From NCBI GenBank assembly GCA_021821885.1, contig JAKARO010000001.1, positions 1 through 64,000 on the forward strand: DNA of 64,000 nt, written 5' to 3'. The stretch comes from Pseudomonadota bacterium (lineage in GTDB: Bacteria; Pseudomonadota; Gammaproteobacteria; Acidithiobacillales; Acidithiobacillaceae). Positions within the stretch are counted from its first letter, which is position 1, and each line of letters begins with the position of its first letter. The position numbers were made by a program, and so were the translations under genes. Below are positions 8,230 through 17,196 of this stretch, piece after piece. Below the pieces are notes generated by a model, which saw nothing but the letters and a program-made list of their open reading frames with translations, searched no databases and was not told the origin of the DNA.

Positions 8230-10916
8230 AGACCGTTGCGGAACTTGTAGCAGAAGACCTGGCCCGTTCCGGGCTAACGCTGGACGACATGCAGGGCAAG
8301 GTGCTGACACATTTTGACGTGCAGCATGTGCTTGGAACGGATAATACCCCCGGTGCGTCGGGGGGATACAGTATCCCGTACCGCCGTTTCACGGGCGAGG
8401 GTGTCGTGGAAAACGGGCAGCCCTTTCTGCGGGTGCGGCTGGTCGGACCCCATTCCCCAGAAACGCCCCGCTATCTTTCCCGTCCCGACACCACGGCGCA
8501 CCTGTACGTCCCGCCGCAGCTTCTGGAGGCGCTTCGGGACAGCAAGGTTGGGAAGACCCTCATTATTACCGAAGGGGAAAAGAAGGCCGTGTCCGCGTGC
8601 AAGGCAGGCTTCCCCGCGGTGGCGCTGGCGGGCATCCAGATGTTCCGGGACTTCCGGGATAAGAACCATCTGGCCCCGGAAATACGCGACATCATACGCC
8701 AGCTTCGCGAAGAAGGCGCCATCGATACCGTGGTTGTCGTGTATGACAGCAACGGGAGGCCCATGACCAAGGCCACTATGCCCAAAAATGCGGCTGAATT
8801 TGGCAAGGGCCGGGAAACGCATGCGGTCGGGGGTGGACAACACGTACTGAATCCCGATGTGTACAAAGCGGGCCGCAAGCTGGCCCAGCTTATCCGCGAA
8901 ACCTTTAACGGGTTGCCCGTCGCGGTTACATGGGTACATCCTGCGCTTGAGGCGGTCAAGGGGCCGCGCGGCGGACACAGCCTGGTGTTAACAGACAAAA
9001 GCCGGGGCATCGACGACGCGCTTATCGGGGGGGGCGGCGAGGAAATAGCGGCGCTGATAAAGGACGCCGCTCACGACGCTGAAGCCCTCAGGCCGGATGC
9101 GGAAAACGAGGGTTATATTCCCCTTGGAACCCTCAACAGGGGTCTGGACATTGCCCTCTGGTCAAAACGGTCAGAAAATTTGATCACATTACCTGGGAAA
9201 GAATTGGTCAACATCAGCACGCTAACCCTCATAGCGGGCAGCTCTTTCCTGGAAACGCATTTCATCAAAATGGACAAGCAAGGCAACGTCAGCATCGATA
9301 ACCAGCGGGCGGCGCGGGCCATTGCGGACGATTGCAGCCTGAATGGCCGGTTCAATGAAGCGGATCGCGTGTTCGGGACCGGCACGTGGCAGGGCGACGA
9401 CGGGGGCTTGATCATCAATTCAGACGATGGCGCGTACAGGCAGGATGGGACCACCGTGCCCCGCATCGCCGTTGGCCGGAAAGCCATCTACACCCGCGAG
9501 GGCACTTATCCTCCACCCGCGTTCCGCGAGGTATCCGACGCGAACTACAAGGCAGTTATACAGAAGATCAGTTCCTCGCTCAGGCAGTGGCGGTATGCCT
9601 CAGAGGTGGGTGATGATCTGGTGATGGGCTGGATGGTGATGTCGGTGTTCCTGGGGGCCATGACATCGCGCCCCTCGCTGTGGCTGGTGGCCCCTCGCGG
9701 GTCCGGCAAGACGCAGTTGGCCCGATTCATCAAATCCTGCCTGGGCGGGTACGCATGGCATACGGACATGGCGAAGGAATCCACCGGGGCCGGTATCCGG
9801 CAGATGCTGCAGCGGTCGTCCAGTCCTTGCATCATGGATGAAATGGAAAAGGACAACACGGACGGCATGTACGTCAACGGCGAGCGGGCCACGGCGGCGA
9901 TTCTCAGCCTGCTGCGTAGTGGATACTCGGCGGATTCCGATGTGCGCAAAGGCACGGCGGACCAGACGGGCAAGAGCTTCCGGGTCATGACCAGCTTTTG
10001 CTGTGTATCCATTGCCGATCCGGCTTTGGAACCCGCCGATCTGACCCGCATTGCGAAGATTTATCTGAAGCCCATCGACCACAGCGGAAAAATTGGCAAG
10101 CCGCCTGCCCTGTTGAGTAAAGAGGACGCCGCGGCATTCTTCTGGGGTACGATCCAGCGGTGGGAACAGTATCAGGCCATCTTCGCCGAAGTGCGGGACC
10201 AGTGGCTGGCCGTTGCCGGAAACGGCGATGCCCGCGAAGTGGATACCTTCGGCGTACTGCTGGCGGCGGCGCTGGCAGCGCGGAACTGCCCCGTGGATCG
10301 TGTGCGCGGCATGCTGGATATGGCCCTGCCAACTCTCATGGACCAGATTCAGGAAGCCCGCGAGGCATCGCAGGAGGCCAACCTGATCCTGGAGACGTTA
10401 TTGTCCCTGCACATCGAGATCCAGCGGCACGAAACCGACGACCGGGGGAACGGGCGCATCCAGCGGGAAAAAATGTCCGTTGGGCGAGCCCTGCAGGCGG
10501 CGATTGCGGTGCGAAACGGCGACGAGGCGCAGGCGCTCGCAGGCGTAGGCATCAGGCTCACCACAGTGGGCGACCAGCAGTATCTCGCCGTTGCCGGGCG
10601 GCATGCCACCCTCGCCAGCCTGTTCCAGGGCACCCGGTGGCGTAAGGACGGTGCATGGTCGGCTGGCTTGCGTGAGGTTGAAGGGGTGATCCGAAATCAT
10701 CCCGTCAAGCTCGATGGAACGCCCAAAAGATGCACTTTGGTGCCGCTGTCCGCGCTGAACATCGAGGCCGACACGCCCATCAGTGCCGAGGGATCGGTGG
10801 TTGCGTTCCCCGGCCCGAAGAACGGCTTTGGGGCCGCCAGCATGAACCGGGCCGGTCCGCCGTCCGCTTCTGACCATCCCGGCAGCGACCTATGCGAAAC
10901 GGACGTTCCGTTCTAG
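8226..10916 (+). CDS. Large replication-type protein: N-terminal DUF3854/TOPRIM-like region plus P-loop ATPase (primase-helicase-like)
   Basis: N-terminal TLIITEGEKKAVSACKAGFPAVALAGIQMFRD...IDTVVVVYDSNGRP is TOPRIM-like. Walker A LWLVAPRGSGKTQLARF and Walker B-like PCIMDEMEKD occur mid-protein. Confidence 0.85.
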   Translation: MKTVAELVAEDLARSGLTLDDMQGKVLTHFDVQHVLGTDNTPGASGGYSIPYRRFTGEGVVENGQPFLRVRLVGPHSPETPRYLSRPDTTAHLYVPPQLLEALRDSKVGKTLIITEGEKKAVSACKAGFPAVALAGIQMFRDFRDKNHLAPEIRDIIRQLREEGAIDTVVVVYDSNGRPMTKATMPKNAAEFGKGRETHAVGGGQHVLNPDVYKAGRKLAQLIRETFNGLPVAVTWVHPALEAVKGPRGGHSLVLTDKSRGIDDALIGGGGEEIAALIKDAAHDAEALRPDAENEGYIPLGTLNRGLDIALWSKRSENLITLPGKELVNISTLTLIAGSSFLETHFIKMDKQGNVSIDNQRAARAIADDCSLNGRFNEADRVFGTGTWQGDDGGLIINSDDGAYRQDGTTVPRIAVGRKAIYTREGTYPPPAFREVSDANYKAVIQKISSSLRQWRYASEVGDDLVMGWMVMSVFLGAMTSRPSLWLVAPRGSGKTQLARFIKSCLGGYAWHTDMAKESTGAGIRQMLQRSSSPCIMDEMEKDNTDGMYVNGERATAAILSLLRSGYSADSDVRKGTADQTGKSFRVMTSFCCVSIADPALEPADLTRIAKIYLKPIDHSGKIGKPPALLSKEDAAAFFWGTIQRWEQYQAIFAEVRDQWLAVAGNGDAREVDTFGVLLAAALAARNCPVDRVRGMLDMALPTLMDQIQEAREASQEANLILETLLSLHIEIQRHETDDRGNGRIQREKMSVGRALQAAIAVRNGDEAQALAGVGIRLTTVGDQQYLAVAGRHATLASLFQGTRWRKDGAWSAGLREVEGVIRNHPVKLDGTPKRCTLVPLSALNIEADTPISAEGSVVAFPGPKNGFGAASMNRAGPPSASDHPGSDLCETDVPF

Positions 10917-10941
10917 ATTTACCGTAGTTCACCTGGTATTG

Positions 10942-10967
10942 ACCCGCCCTCACCGGCGGGTTTTTTT
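10942..10967 (+). terminator. Rho-independent terminator after the primase-helicase gene
   Basis: ACCCGCC-ctcacc-GGCGGGT followed by a run of T. Confidence 0.85.
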
Positions 10968-11186
10968 GTGTCTGAGGCTGGAGGTGGCAGCCGCAGGTGC
11001 AGGCGGCGAGGCGGCAGGTGGGTGTCACTGGGACGGGGGTTGCAGGTAACCTGCCGCGAAAAAGGTAACTGGGCGCGAAAAGGTAACCGGGAAGTAACCA
11101 GTTATTTTTAATTCTTTCATATAGTTAGCACAGCCGGTTACCTGGTTACTTCAGTTACCTGTGAAAATGATACATATGGTGGAAAA

Positions 11187-11223
11187 TTTTTATAGATAAG
11201 ACTGTGGTGGTTATCTATAAAAA
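11187..11223. repeat. AT-rich inverted repeat TTTTTATAGATAA / TTATCTATAAAAA, 11-nt spacer
   Basis: 13-bp perfect arms read directly, inside the iteron region. Confidence 0.9.
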
Positions 11224-11311
11224 ATTCCCGCGTATAGGGGAAAACAGGAAGTAACCGAAGTAACCGATGCGTATATGTATCTGTTTTTATTTGTTTTTTA
11301 CTGTTACTTTT

Positions 11312-11353
11312 TGGTTACTTTTTGGTTGCCTCCCGGCAACCAAAAAGTAACCA
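11312..11353. repeat. 19-bp perfect inverted repeat TGGTTACTTTTTGGTTGCC-tccc-GGCAACCAAAAAGTAACCA
   Basis: Arms read directly; 4-nt loop. Arms contain iteron cores. Confidence 0.9.
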
Positions 11354-11965
11354 GCGGGTTACCGGTGGCAGGCGACGACAGCAGAACAGGCTCAGGCCGC
11401 ACGATTCCGAGGAAGCGGTAGGGTAAAGCACCCCTTTGGGTCAGCACACGGCGGGACGGCCACGGGGAAAAGCCTTTAAGCGGTTTATAAGCTATATCTC
11501 TATTTTATCGACCCCCGGCTGACCGGGAGCGCAGGCGAGCCTTCGGCAAAAGTGGGGGGTCCGTGCTCAGAACCGAAGCCCCCTTGCCGCATGGAAGCCC
11601 AGCAACGGCAGGCAGGGTGGCGACCTCCATTCGGGCGTGATGGCTCTCAGGCAGGATAAAGTTATATCTCTATTTTTTATGTTTAGCCTTAAGAGGGAAC
11701 GCCAGATAAAGTGCTTTTCGTCAGGGTATGGCTTTTCCCGGTGACATCGATGTTGGCCCCCTCATTTCCCCGGAAGCGTTATCGGGACTGGCTCTGCTTC
11801 GGACCGGGGAAGGCCGGGTATCAGACGGCCCTCCCCGTACTCCCGTTGGTGGCAGGGGCGGTTCGATACCGCTTCCGCCTGCACCTGGCAGTCCCCCTTC
11901 TTCCTGACGGTTTACCCCTGACATGCGCCTTGCCAGCCACAAGCTGCGGTCAAACCCCGCCAGCG

Positions 11966-12951
11966 TCACCCGATAAGCTTCACCAGATCTTCCGGTTTCA
12001 GGTGGGTGTACCGCTTCAGCATTTGCATGTTCTTGTGTCCGGTGATGGCGGCGACCTGCATCGGATTCAGGCCCTTTTCAAACAGGCGGCTGGTAGCTTC
12101 GTGCCTCAAGTCATGAAAAGTCAGGCCTTCGATGCCGGCCTTTTTCACGGCCTTGTTATAACTGGCCCGCATTCCTTCTGGCGTATAGGTCCAGACGCGG
12201 CCATCCAGATTTCGTGGCATGTCACGTAGCGTTTGCAGGGCCCTGGTGGTCAGAGGCACGACCCGCCTCTCGCCATTTTTCGTGTCATCCAGTGTTGTGG
12301 TGCGCTGTGCCAGATTCACCTTGTCCCAGGTCAGTCCCATGATCTCACCTTGCCGCATGGCCGTCTCAATGGCGAGAGTGACAATGGCAGCGAGTTCCGG
12401 ATTCAGGGCACGGCAGGCGTTAAGCAGCCGTTCATCTTCGTCACCCACCAGGCGACGGTCACGGCCTCTGGGCAGTTTGGGTTTACGCACAAGCTCTGCA
12501 GGGTTGCTGAGGGCTTCCATGCCCCACTCGGTACGCGCCACGTTGAACAGGTGGGACAATAGGGCCAGGTGTTGGCGGATTTGCCCTCGGCTTCCATGTC
12601 GCGCATGACGGAAGCAATGTCCCGGCCACGAATGGTGGCCAGAAACATTTGGGCTATTGGGCGTGATTGCCAGAGGTGCAGGACGCTAATTTCCTGGCGG
12701 CGCCCCTTTTTTGCGGGGACGACTTCCTCGGCATAACGGGCAAGAGCTTCCCCCAGCGTCGTGCTTTCGCTTTCCCCGCGATCACGCCACACCCCGCGTT
12801 CCATTTCTGACTCGATGATGGTTGCCCATGCCTGGGCATCCGCCCTGGTTCGGAAGGTTTTCGTCTGGGGCGGATATCCCTTGCGCTGAATCTGCACCTG
12901 ATAGCCAATGACGATGCCGTCACGGTCTTTTCTGGGTCGGATGGATGCCAT
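11966..12951 (-). pseudogene. int: Tyrosine recombinase/integrase gene with a 1-nt frameshift
   Basis: N-terminal frame MASIRPRKDRDGIVIGYQVQIQRKGYPPQTKTF...DMEAEGKSANT, then the +/-1 frame LALLSHLFNVARTEWGMEALSNP...ETAMRQGEIMGL...TFHDLRHEATSRLFEKG...ITGHKNMQMLKRYTHL. Catalytic R, HxxR, H and Y are all present. Confidence 0.85.
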
Positions 12952-13063
12952 TTTTGCCCTCATTTTGGATGCCCTGCCTGGGCACAGTTGGGCACAATTT
13001 GGGCAAAAAATCAATTTGGCGCAAAAAAAGCACCTAGACATTTGCCTAAGTGCTTGATTTACT

Positions 13064-13140
13064 TGGTGGCGCTTCAGGGACTCGAACCCCGGACACGCGG
13101 ATTATGATTCCGCTGCTCTAACCAACTGAGCTAAAGCGCC
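13064..13140 (-). tRNA. tRNA-Met (CAT anticodon), CCA encoded
   Basis: Reverse complement GGCGCTTTAGCTCAGTTGGTTAGAGCAGCGGAATCATAATCCGCGTGTCCGGGGTTCGAGTCCCTGAAGCGCCACCA folds as a cloverleaf. Acceptor GGCGCTT/AAGCGCC, anticodon loop ATCATAA. Confidence 0.95.
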
Positions 13141-13221
13141 ATCGGTAGGCGATTAAATCCCGAACCCCCATTTCCTGTCAAGGGAAAGGAATACTTCCTG
13201 AAAAAGGATTTCCCAGGCTGG

Positions 13222-14001
13222 TTACACCAGGAGTCGCCGCCGGAAAAGCCGGAGGGAAAGGGTATAGCCGGCGAGGGCAAATCCTCCCAGTACCAGGAGA
13301 TGGATCCAGGCATCCTGGGGGAGCCGGCCCGTCAGCAGTGGACGCAGAAGCAAGACGGCATGGGTCAGAGGAAGAGCCAGAGCAATCTCGCGAACTGGCA
13401 GGGGCAGGGTATGAATCGGATAAAAAACCCCACAGAACAGGAACATCGGTGTTACGCCAAGAGTAAAGTAGTACATGAAAAAATCATAGCTTCGCGCAAT
13501 GGCGGTAAAGCAGAGGGCAATCGCGGAAAAGGAGAGGCCCACCAGGAATATTACGGGAATGGCAAGAAACAGCCACCGCCAGCTGATAGCCCCGAAACCG
13601 CTCGACACAATGATAATTGCCATCGCGCTGATCAGACCTTTCACGGCACACCAGAGGAGCTCTCCGCCCAGAATGTCGGCAATCTCCATTGGAGTGGCCA
13701 AAATGGCAGCATAAGTCTGCTGGATGCTCAGGCGGGTATAGGCCGAGTACAGCCCCTCGAAAGTGGCCGTATTCATGACGCTGCTGGCCGTGATACCCGA
13801 GGCGATAAAGGTCATGTAGGGGAGATTTTCCATTTTCCCTACAAAATGGCCCAGACCATAGCCCAGAGCCAGCAGATAGAGAAGGGGATCGCCAAAATTG
13901 CCCAGCAGGCTTGGTATCAGCAGTTTGCGCCAGACCAGAAAATTCCGGCTGAGCAGGGCAAGGGCTCCCCGCCCCGGCCACCAGCGCGTGTGGGCCGTCA
14001 T
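13222..14001 (-). CDS. ABC-2 type transporter permease (NodJ-like)
   Basis: Multi-TM translation; PMFLFCGVFYPIHTLPLPVREIALALPLTHAV motif of ABC-2 permeases. Overlaps the ATPase gene. Confidence 0.85.
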   Translation of the reverse strand: MTAHTRWWPGRGALALLSRNFLVWRKLLIPSLLGNFGDPLLYLLALGYGLGHFVGKMENLPYMTFIASGITASSVMNTATFEGLYSAYTRLSIQQTYAAILATPMEIADILGGELLWCAVKGLISAMAIIIVSSGFGAISWRWLFLAIPVIFLVGLSFSAIALCFTAIARSYDFFMYYFTLGVTPMFLFCGVFYPIHTLPLPVREIALALPLTHAVLLLRPLLTGRLPQDAWIHLLVLGGFALAGYTLSLRLFRRRLLV

Positions 14002-14930
14002 GGATTTTCCTCCTCTCGCAGTTCCCGTCCTGTCAGGCGCAGGAACACATCTTCCAGCGTTGCCTGGCGGGATAGAAGACGCAAGCTGGAATTCCCGGAA
14101 AAATAGGCCCGCACGGCAGACAGGTCGGGCCCATAGAGCAGCAGGGTATCACCTGCCCGCTCGCTGGCTGCCACCCGCCCCCGGTGCCATCCTTCAGAAT
14201 CGGGAGGCATCCCATCCTGCCGTCGCACTTCCAGCACCTCTCCCGGAATGTGGGTCCGGATCAGGTCTGCGGGAGTGTCTTCTGCAAGCAGACGGCCATG
14301 GTCAATGATCCCGACCCTGTCGGCCAGCCGCTCCGCCTCATCCAGATAGTGGGTCGTCAGCAGGAGCGTTACGCCCTGGCGCCGGAGATCCCGCAGCCGC
14401 TGCCAGACAAGATGTCTGGCCTGTGGATCCAGGCCAGTACTGGGTTCATCCAGCAGCAGGAGCCGGGGCTGGTGTATAAGTGCCCTGGCAATCGTCAGGC
14501 GCCGTTTCATCCCACCCGATAGCGCCTGGATGGGGCGATGTGCCGCTTCCTGGAGAGCGACGAACGTCAGAAGTTCCGCCATCCGCTGCTGTACTACTTT
14601 TGGAGACAGCCCGTAATACCGTCCATACACCCGGAGGTTTTCGGAGACCGTAAAATCAGGGTCAAGATTGTCGCTCTGGGGAACGATACCCATGACCCCC
14701 CGCCCACCCCCGGGCCACTCGCCGACGGGACGGCCATCCAGCAGAATTTCTCCGCCATCCAGCGGTGTCAGTCCCTGGATCGCACGGATCGTCGTACTTT
14801 TCCCTGCCCCGTTGGGTCCCAGAAGGGCATAGCATTCGCCCGGAGCAATCTGAAGGCTGAGTCCAGCAAGAACCGGGTGTCCGGCATAGCATTTGCGCAG
14901 CGCACGCAGTTCAAGCCGCGCCAAATTCAC
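13998..14930 (-). CDS. ABC transporter ATP-binding protein (NodI-like)
   Basis: Walker A GPNGAGKST, signature LSGGMKRRLTIARAL, Walker B LLLLDEPSTGLD. Confidence 0.93.
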   Translation of the reverse strand: MNLARLELRALRKCYAGHPVLAGLSLQIAPGECYALLGPNGAGKSTTIRAIQGLTPLDGGEILLDGRPVGEWPGGGRGVMGIVPQSDNLDPDFTVSENLRVYGRYYGLSPKVVQQRMAELLTFVALQEAAHRPIQALSGGMKRRLTIARALIHQPRLLLLDEPSTGLDPQARHLVWQRLRDLRRQGVTLLLTTHYLDEAERLADRVGIIDHGRLLAEDTPADLIRTHIPGEVLEVRRQDGMPPDSEGWHRGRVAASERAGDTLLLYGPDLSAVRAYFSGNSSLRLLSRQATLEDVFLRLTGRELREEENP

Positions 14931-15636
14931 GGCAGGGAGAAGTTGCAGCTACAGCCTGGGCACCACTAGCCAGATGTTCCAGCAGCACCTTCTGGAGGGC
15001 GTTAAGCTGGCCATGAAAAAAATGGTCTGCCGGAAGATGGATCTGGCCGGGGGAAACAGGCAGGCCGGCCACCCAGGAGGAAACTGTCTCCTCAGGGACC
15101 AGCTCGTCCAGTTCCCCCTGTATCAGGGTCCAGGGGCAGGACGGGACGGGAACGGAAGAAAAATCAAAAAGATTGACGGGAGGAGCCACTGTCACAAGAC
15201 GCCGGATCCGGGAATCACGGCTGGCGGCCTGGTAGGCCACATAGGCACCGAAAGAGAAACCAGCCAGCCATATATCAAACCCCGGCCTGCGGGAAGAAAC
15301 CCAGTCCAGCGCAGCAAGGCAGTCCTCTACCTCCCCCCGGCCATCATCGTATGTCCCGGTGCTTTTCCCCACTCCCCGGAAATTGAAGCGTAAAGAGGGA
15401 ATACCCAGCAGGTTGCACGTTCTGCTCAGATAATGGACTACCTTGTTGCTGAAGGTTCCGCCATATAGTGGATGTGGGTGGAGAATAACGGCCACAGCAC
15501 CACGGGTCTCCTTTTCCGGACAGGCTGTCAGCCCTTCCAGGAGCCCGGCGGGCCCAGGGATTGAGACAGCTTCTCCGATGCATTCAAGAGCCAGTTCCTG
15601 GCCATCGTAGAGATGGCTGCGGTCAATGGGAAGCAT
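14911..15636 (-). CDS. Alpha/beta hydrolase
   Basis: VILHPHPLYGGTFSNKVVHYLSRTCNLLGIPSLRFNFRGVGKSTGTYDDG...DIWLAGFSFGAYVAYQ. Confidence 0.85.
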   Translation of the reverse strand: MLPIDRSHLYDGQELALECIGEAVSIPGPAGLLEGLTACPEKETRGAVAVILHPHPLYGGTFSNKVVHYLSRTCNLLGIPSLRFNFRGVGKSTGTYDDGRGEVEDCLAALDWVSSRRPGFDIWLAGFSFGAYVAYQAASRDSRIRRLVTVAPPVNLFDFSSVPVPSCPWTLIQGELDELVPEETVSSWVAGLPVSPGQIHLPADHFFHGQLNALQKVLLEHLASGAQAVAATSPCREFGAA

Positions 15637-15959
15637 CAGATGCGGAGCCGCTCAACGGGATGCCCATCCCGCAGGTGGGACTCGACAATCTCCCGCACGT
15701 CTTCTGCATCTACGTATGTGTACCAGACAGCATCAGGGTAGACTACCGCCACAGGTCCCAGACTGCAGCGTCCAAGACAGCCAGAACGGTTTACACGGAC
15801 ACAGCCCTCCCCGTGAATCCCCAGGGCCTTCGCATGTTTTTTTGCGGCATGAAACACTTCCTCGGCGAGCCCGCTGCTGTTACATGCCTGCTCGCCGCCC
15901 TCCCTGCGGTTCAGGCAGATAAAAAGATGCCGCTCATAAAATCCGGATGCCATACGCAT
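15636..15959 (-). CDS. Thioredoxin-like [2Fe-2S] ferredoxin
   Basis: HLFICLNRREGGEQAC...CVRVNRSGCLGRCSLGPVAVVYPDAVWY. Confidence 0.88.
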   Translation of the reverse strand: MRMASGFYERHLFICLNRREGGEQACNSSGLAEEVFHAAKKHAKALGIHGEGCVRVNRSGCLGRCSLGPVAVVYPDAVWYTYVDAEDVREIVESHLRDGHPVERLRI

Positions 15960-16024
15960 TGACCCCTGCGGTTGCTGCCTCCATCATAACGTAAAATCCC
16001 TTCCAAGGTCAGGATGGAGGCACA

Positions 16025-16651
16025 ATGCTCAGCGATTCCATTATCAGCGGCATAGACAATGCCCTGCGGACACTGACCGGAAACAGCCGGGGAAGCGGCC
16101 GTCCTAATCCTTCCACCGGACAGAAGGATTCCCTGCTTCGCCCACTGGACCGCCAGCAGGCCGGGCGGATGATGCGTGTCAACCATGCTGGCGAGGTGAT
16201 GGCCCAGGCACTCTATACCGGCCAGGCTGCTGGCACGGACGACCCCGCCCTTCGCGAGACTCTGCTGACCGCACGCAGGGAAGAGGAGGACCATCTCCGC
16301 TGGTGTGAAGACCGGCTGCGGGAACTGGGCAGCCACCCCAGCCTGCTGGGCCCCATCTGGTACGCCACGGCCTGGGCCATGGGCTACGCTGCCGCACGGC
16401 ATGGCAGGGGCAGCAACCTGGGTCTCGTGGTGGCGGTAGAGAATCTTGTGGAGGAACACCTGAAAGAGCACCTGGACGGCCTCCCTGCTGAAGACCGCCG
16501 CAGCAGGTCTATTCTGGAGCAGATGCAGGCAGACGAAACCTGTCACGCCCGTAATGCGGAACATCTGGGAGCCGCCTCCATGCCGGTCCCGGTGCGCATC
16601 GCCCTCCGGGGTTTTTCTCGCGTCATGACCCGGGGAGCACTCTGGATTTGA
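16025..16651 (+). CDS. coq7: COQ7-type demethoxyubiquinone hydroxylase
   Basis: MRVNHAGEVMAQALYTGQA...EEEDHLRWCEDRLRELGS...ENLVEEHLKEHLDGLP; diiron EXXH motifs. Confidence 0.92.
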   Translation: MLSDSIISGIDNALRTLTGNSRGSGRPNPSTGQKDSLLRPLDRQQAGRMMRVNHAGEVMAQALYTGQAAGTDDPALRETLLTARREEEDHLRWCEDRLRELGSHPSLLGPIWYATAWAMGYAAARHGRGSNLGLVVAVENLVEEHLKEHLDGLPAEDRRSRSILEQMQADETCHARNAEHLGAASMPVPVRIALRGFSRVMTRGALWI

Positions 16652-16689
16652 CGTCCCGGGCAATCCCGCCGCCAGACAGGCTGTGAGGC

Positions 16690-17172
16690 TTAACGGCTGG
16701 CAGGCTCCCGGACCGGCCTCAGGCGCAGCTCTGGCCCACCGGGAAGATAGATGCGGTACTGCCCTCCCCGAACAGCCTCCGCCATCGTGCCTATTGTCTG
16801 TCTGCTGAGGAGATCAATCACCTGGGCCTTGATGGGCTTCCATGCGTAGTGGACCGGGCAGGCCGTTTCGTCCGCACAGGCCTTCAGTCCCAGCACGCAT
16901 TCCTGGCCAAAGGGATGCCCCTCGACCACTTCCACCACCTCAAGAATGTTCATCTGCTCTGCCCCGGAACGCAGGACAAATCCACCTCCGCGCCCCTTGT
17001 AGGACTCCAGGACGCCACGCTTGGCAAGCTCCTGGAGTATCTTCGCCAGATATTGCCCCGGTACCCGGAGATATTCGGAAATCTCGCGGCTCAGTACGGG
17101 CTCTCCCGGGGGCTGTGCGGCCAGGTATATCAGGGCCTGCAGGGCATATTCACTGGTTTTGCTCAGAAGCAT
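16690..17172 (-). CDS. Rrf2-family transcriptional regulator with three Cys (IscR/NsrR-like)
   Basis: MLLSKTSEYALQALIYLA...ISEYLRVPGQYLAKILQELAKRGVLESYKGRGGGF...ECVLGLKACADETACPVH. Confidence 0.9.
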   Translation of the reverse strand: MLLSKTSEYALQALIYLAAQPPGEPVLSREISEYLRVPGQYLAKILQELAKRGVLESYKGRGGGFVLRSGAEQMNILEVVEVVEGHPFGQECVLGLKACADETACPVHYAWKPIKAQVIDLLSRQTIGTMAEAVRGGQYRIYLPGGPELRLRPVREPASR

Positions 17173-17196
17173 GGATATTCCTTTCCTCGGGCCTTT

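Larger units (their letters stand above)
11045..11363. repeat. Iteron array (GGTAACC/AGTAACC core), 13 copies in both orientations; candidate replication origin
   Basis: + orientation GTAAC cores at 11045, 11064, 11082, 11093, 11250, 11259, 11346. Inverse GTTAC cores at 11136, 11144, 11153, 11302, 11313, 11357. One GGTTGCC variant at 11324. Confidence 0.9.

Noticed and set aside
11045-11363. CRISPR array interpretation of the repeat cluster
   Set aside because: Repeats are only ~7 bp, occur in both orientations, and spacing is irregular; no cas genes.
11711-12229. 172-aa plus-strand ORF overlapping the integrase C-terminus
   Set aside because: Half of it is antisense to conserved integrase motifs; no family resemblance.
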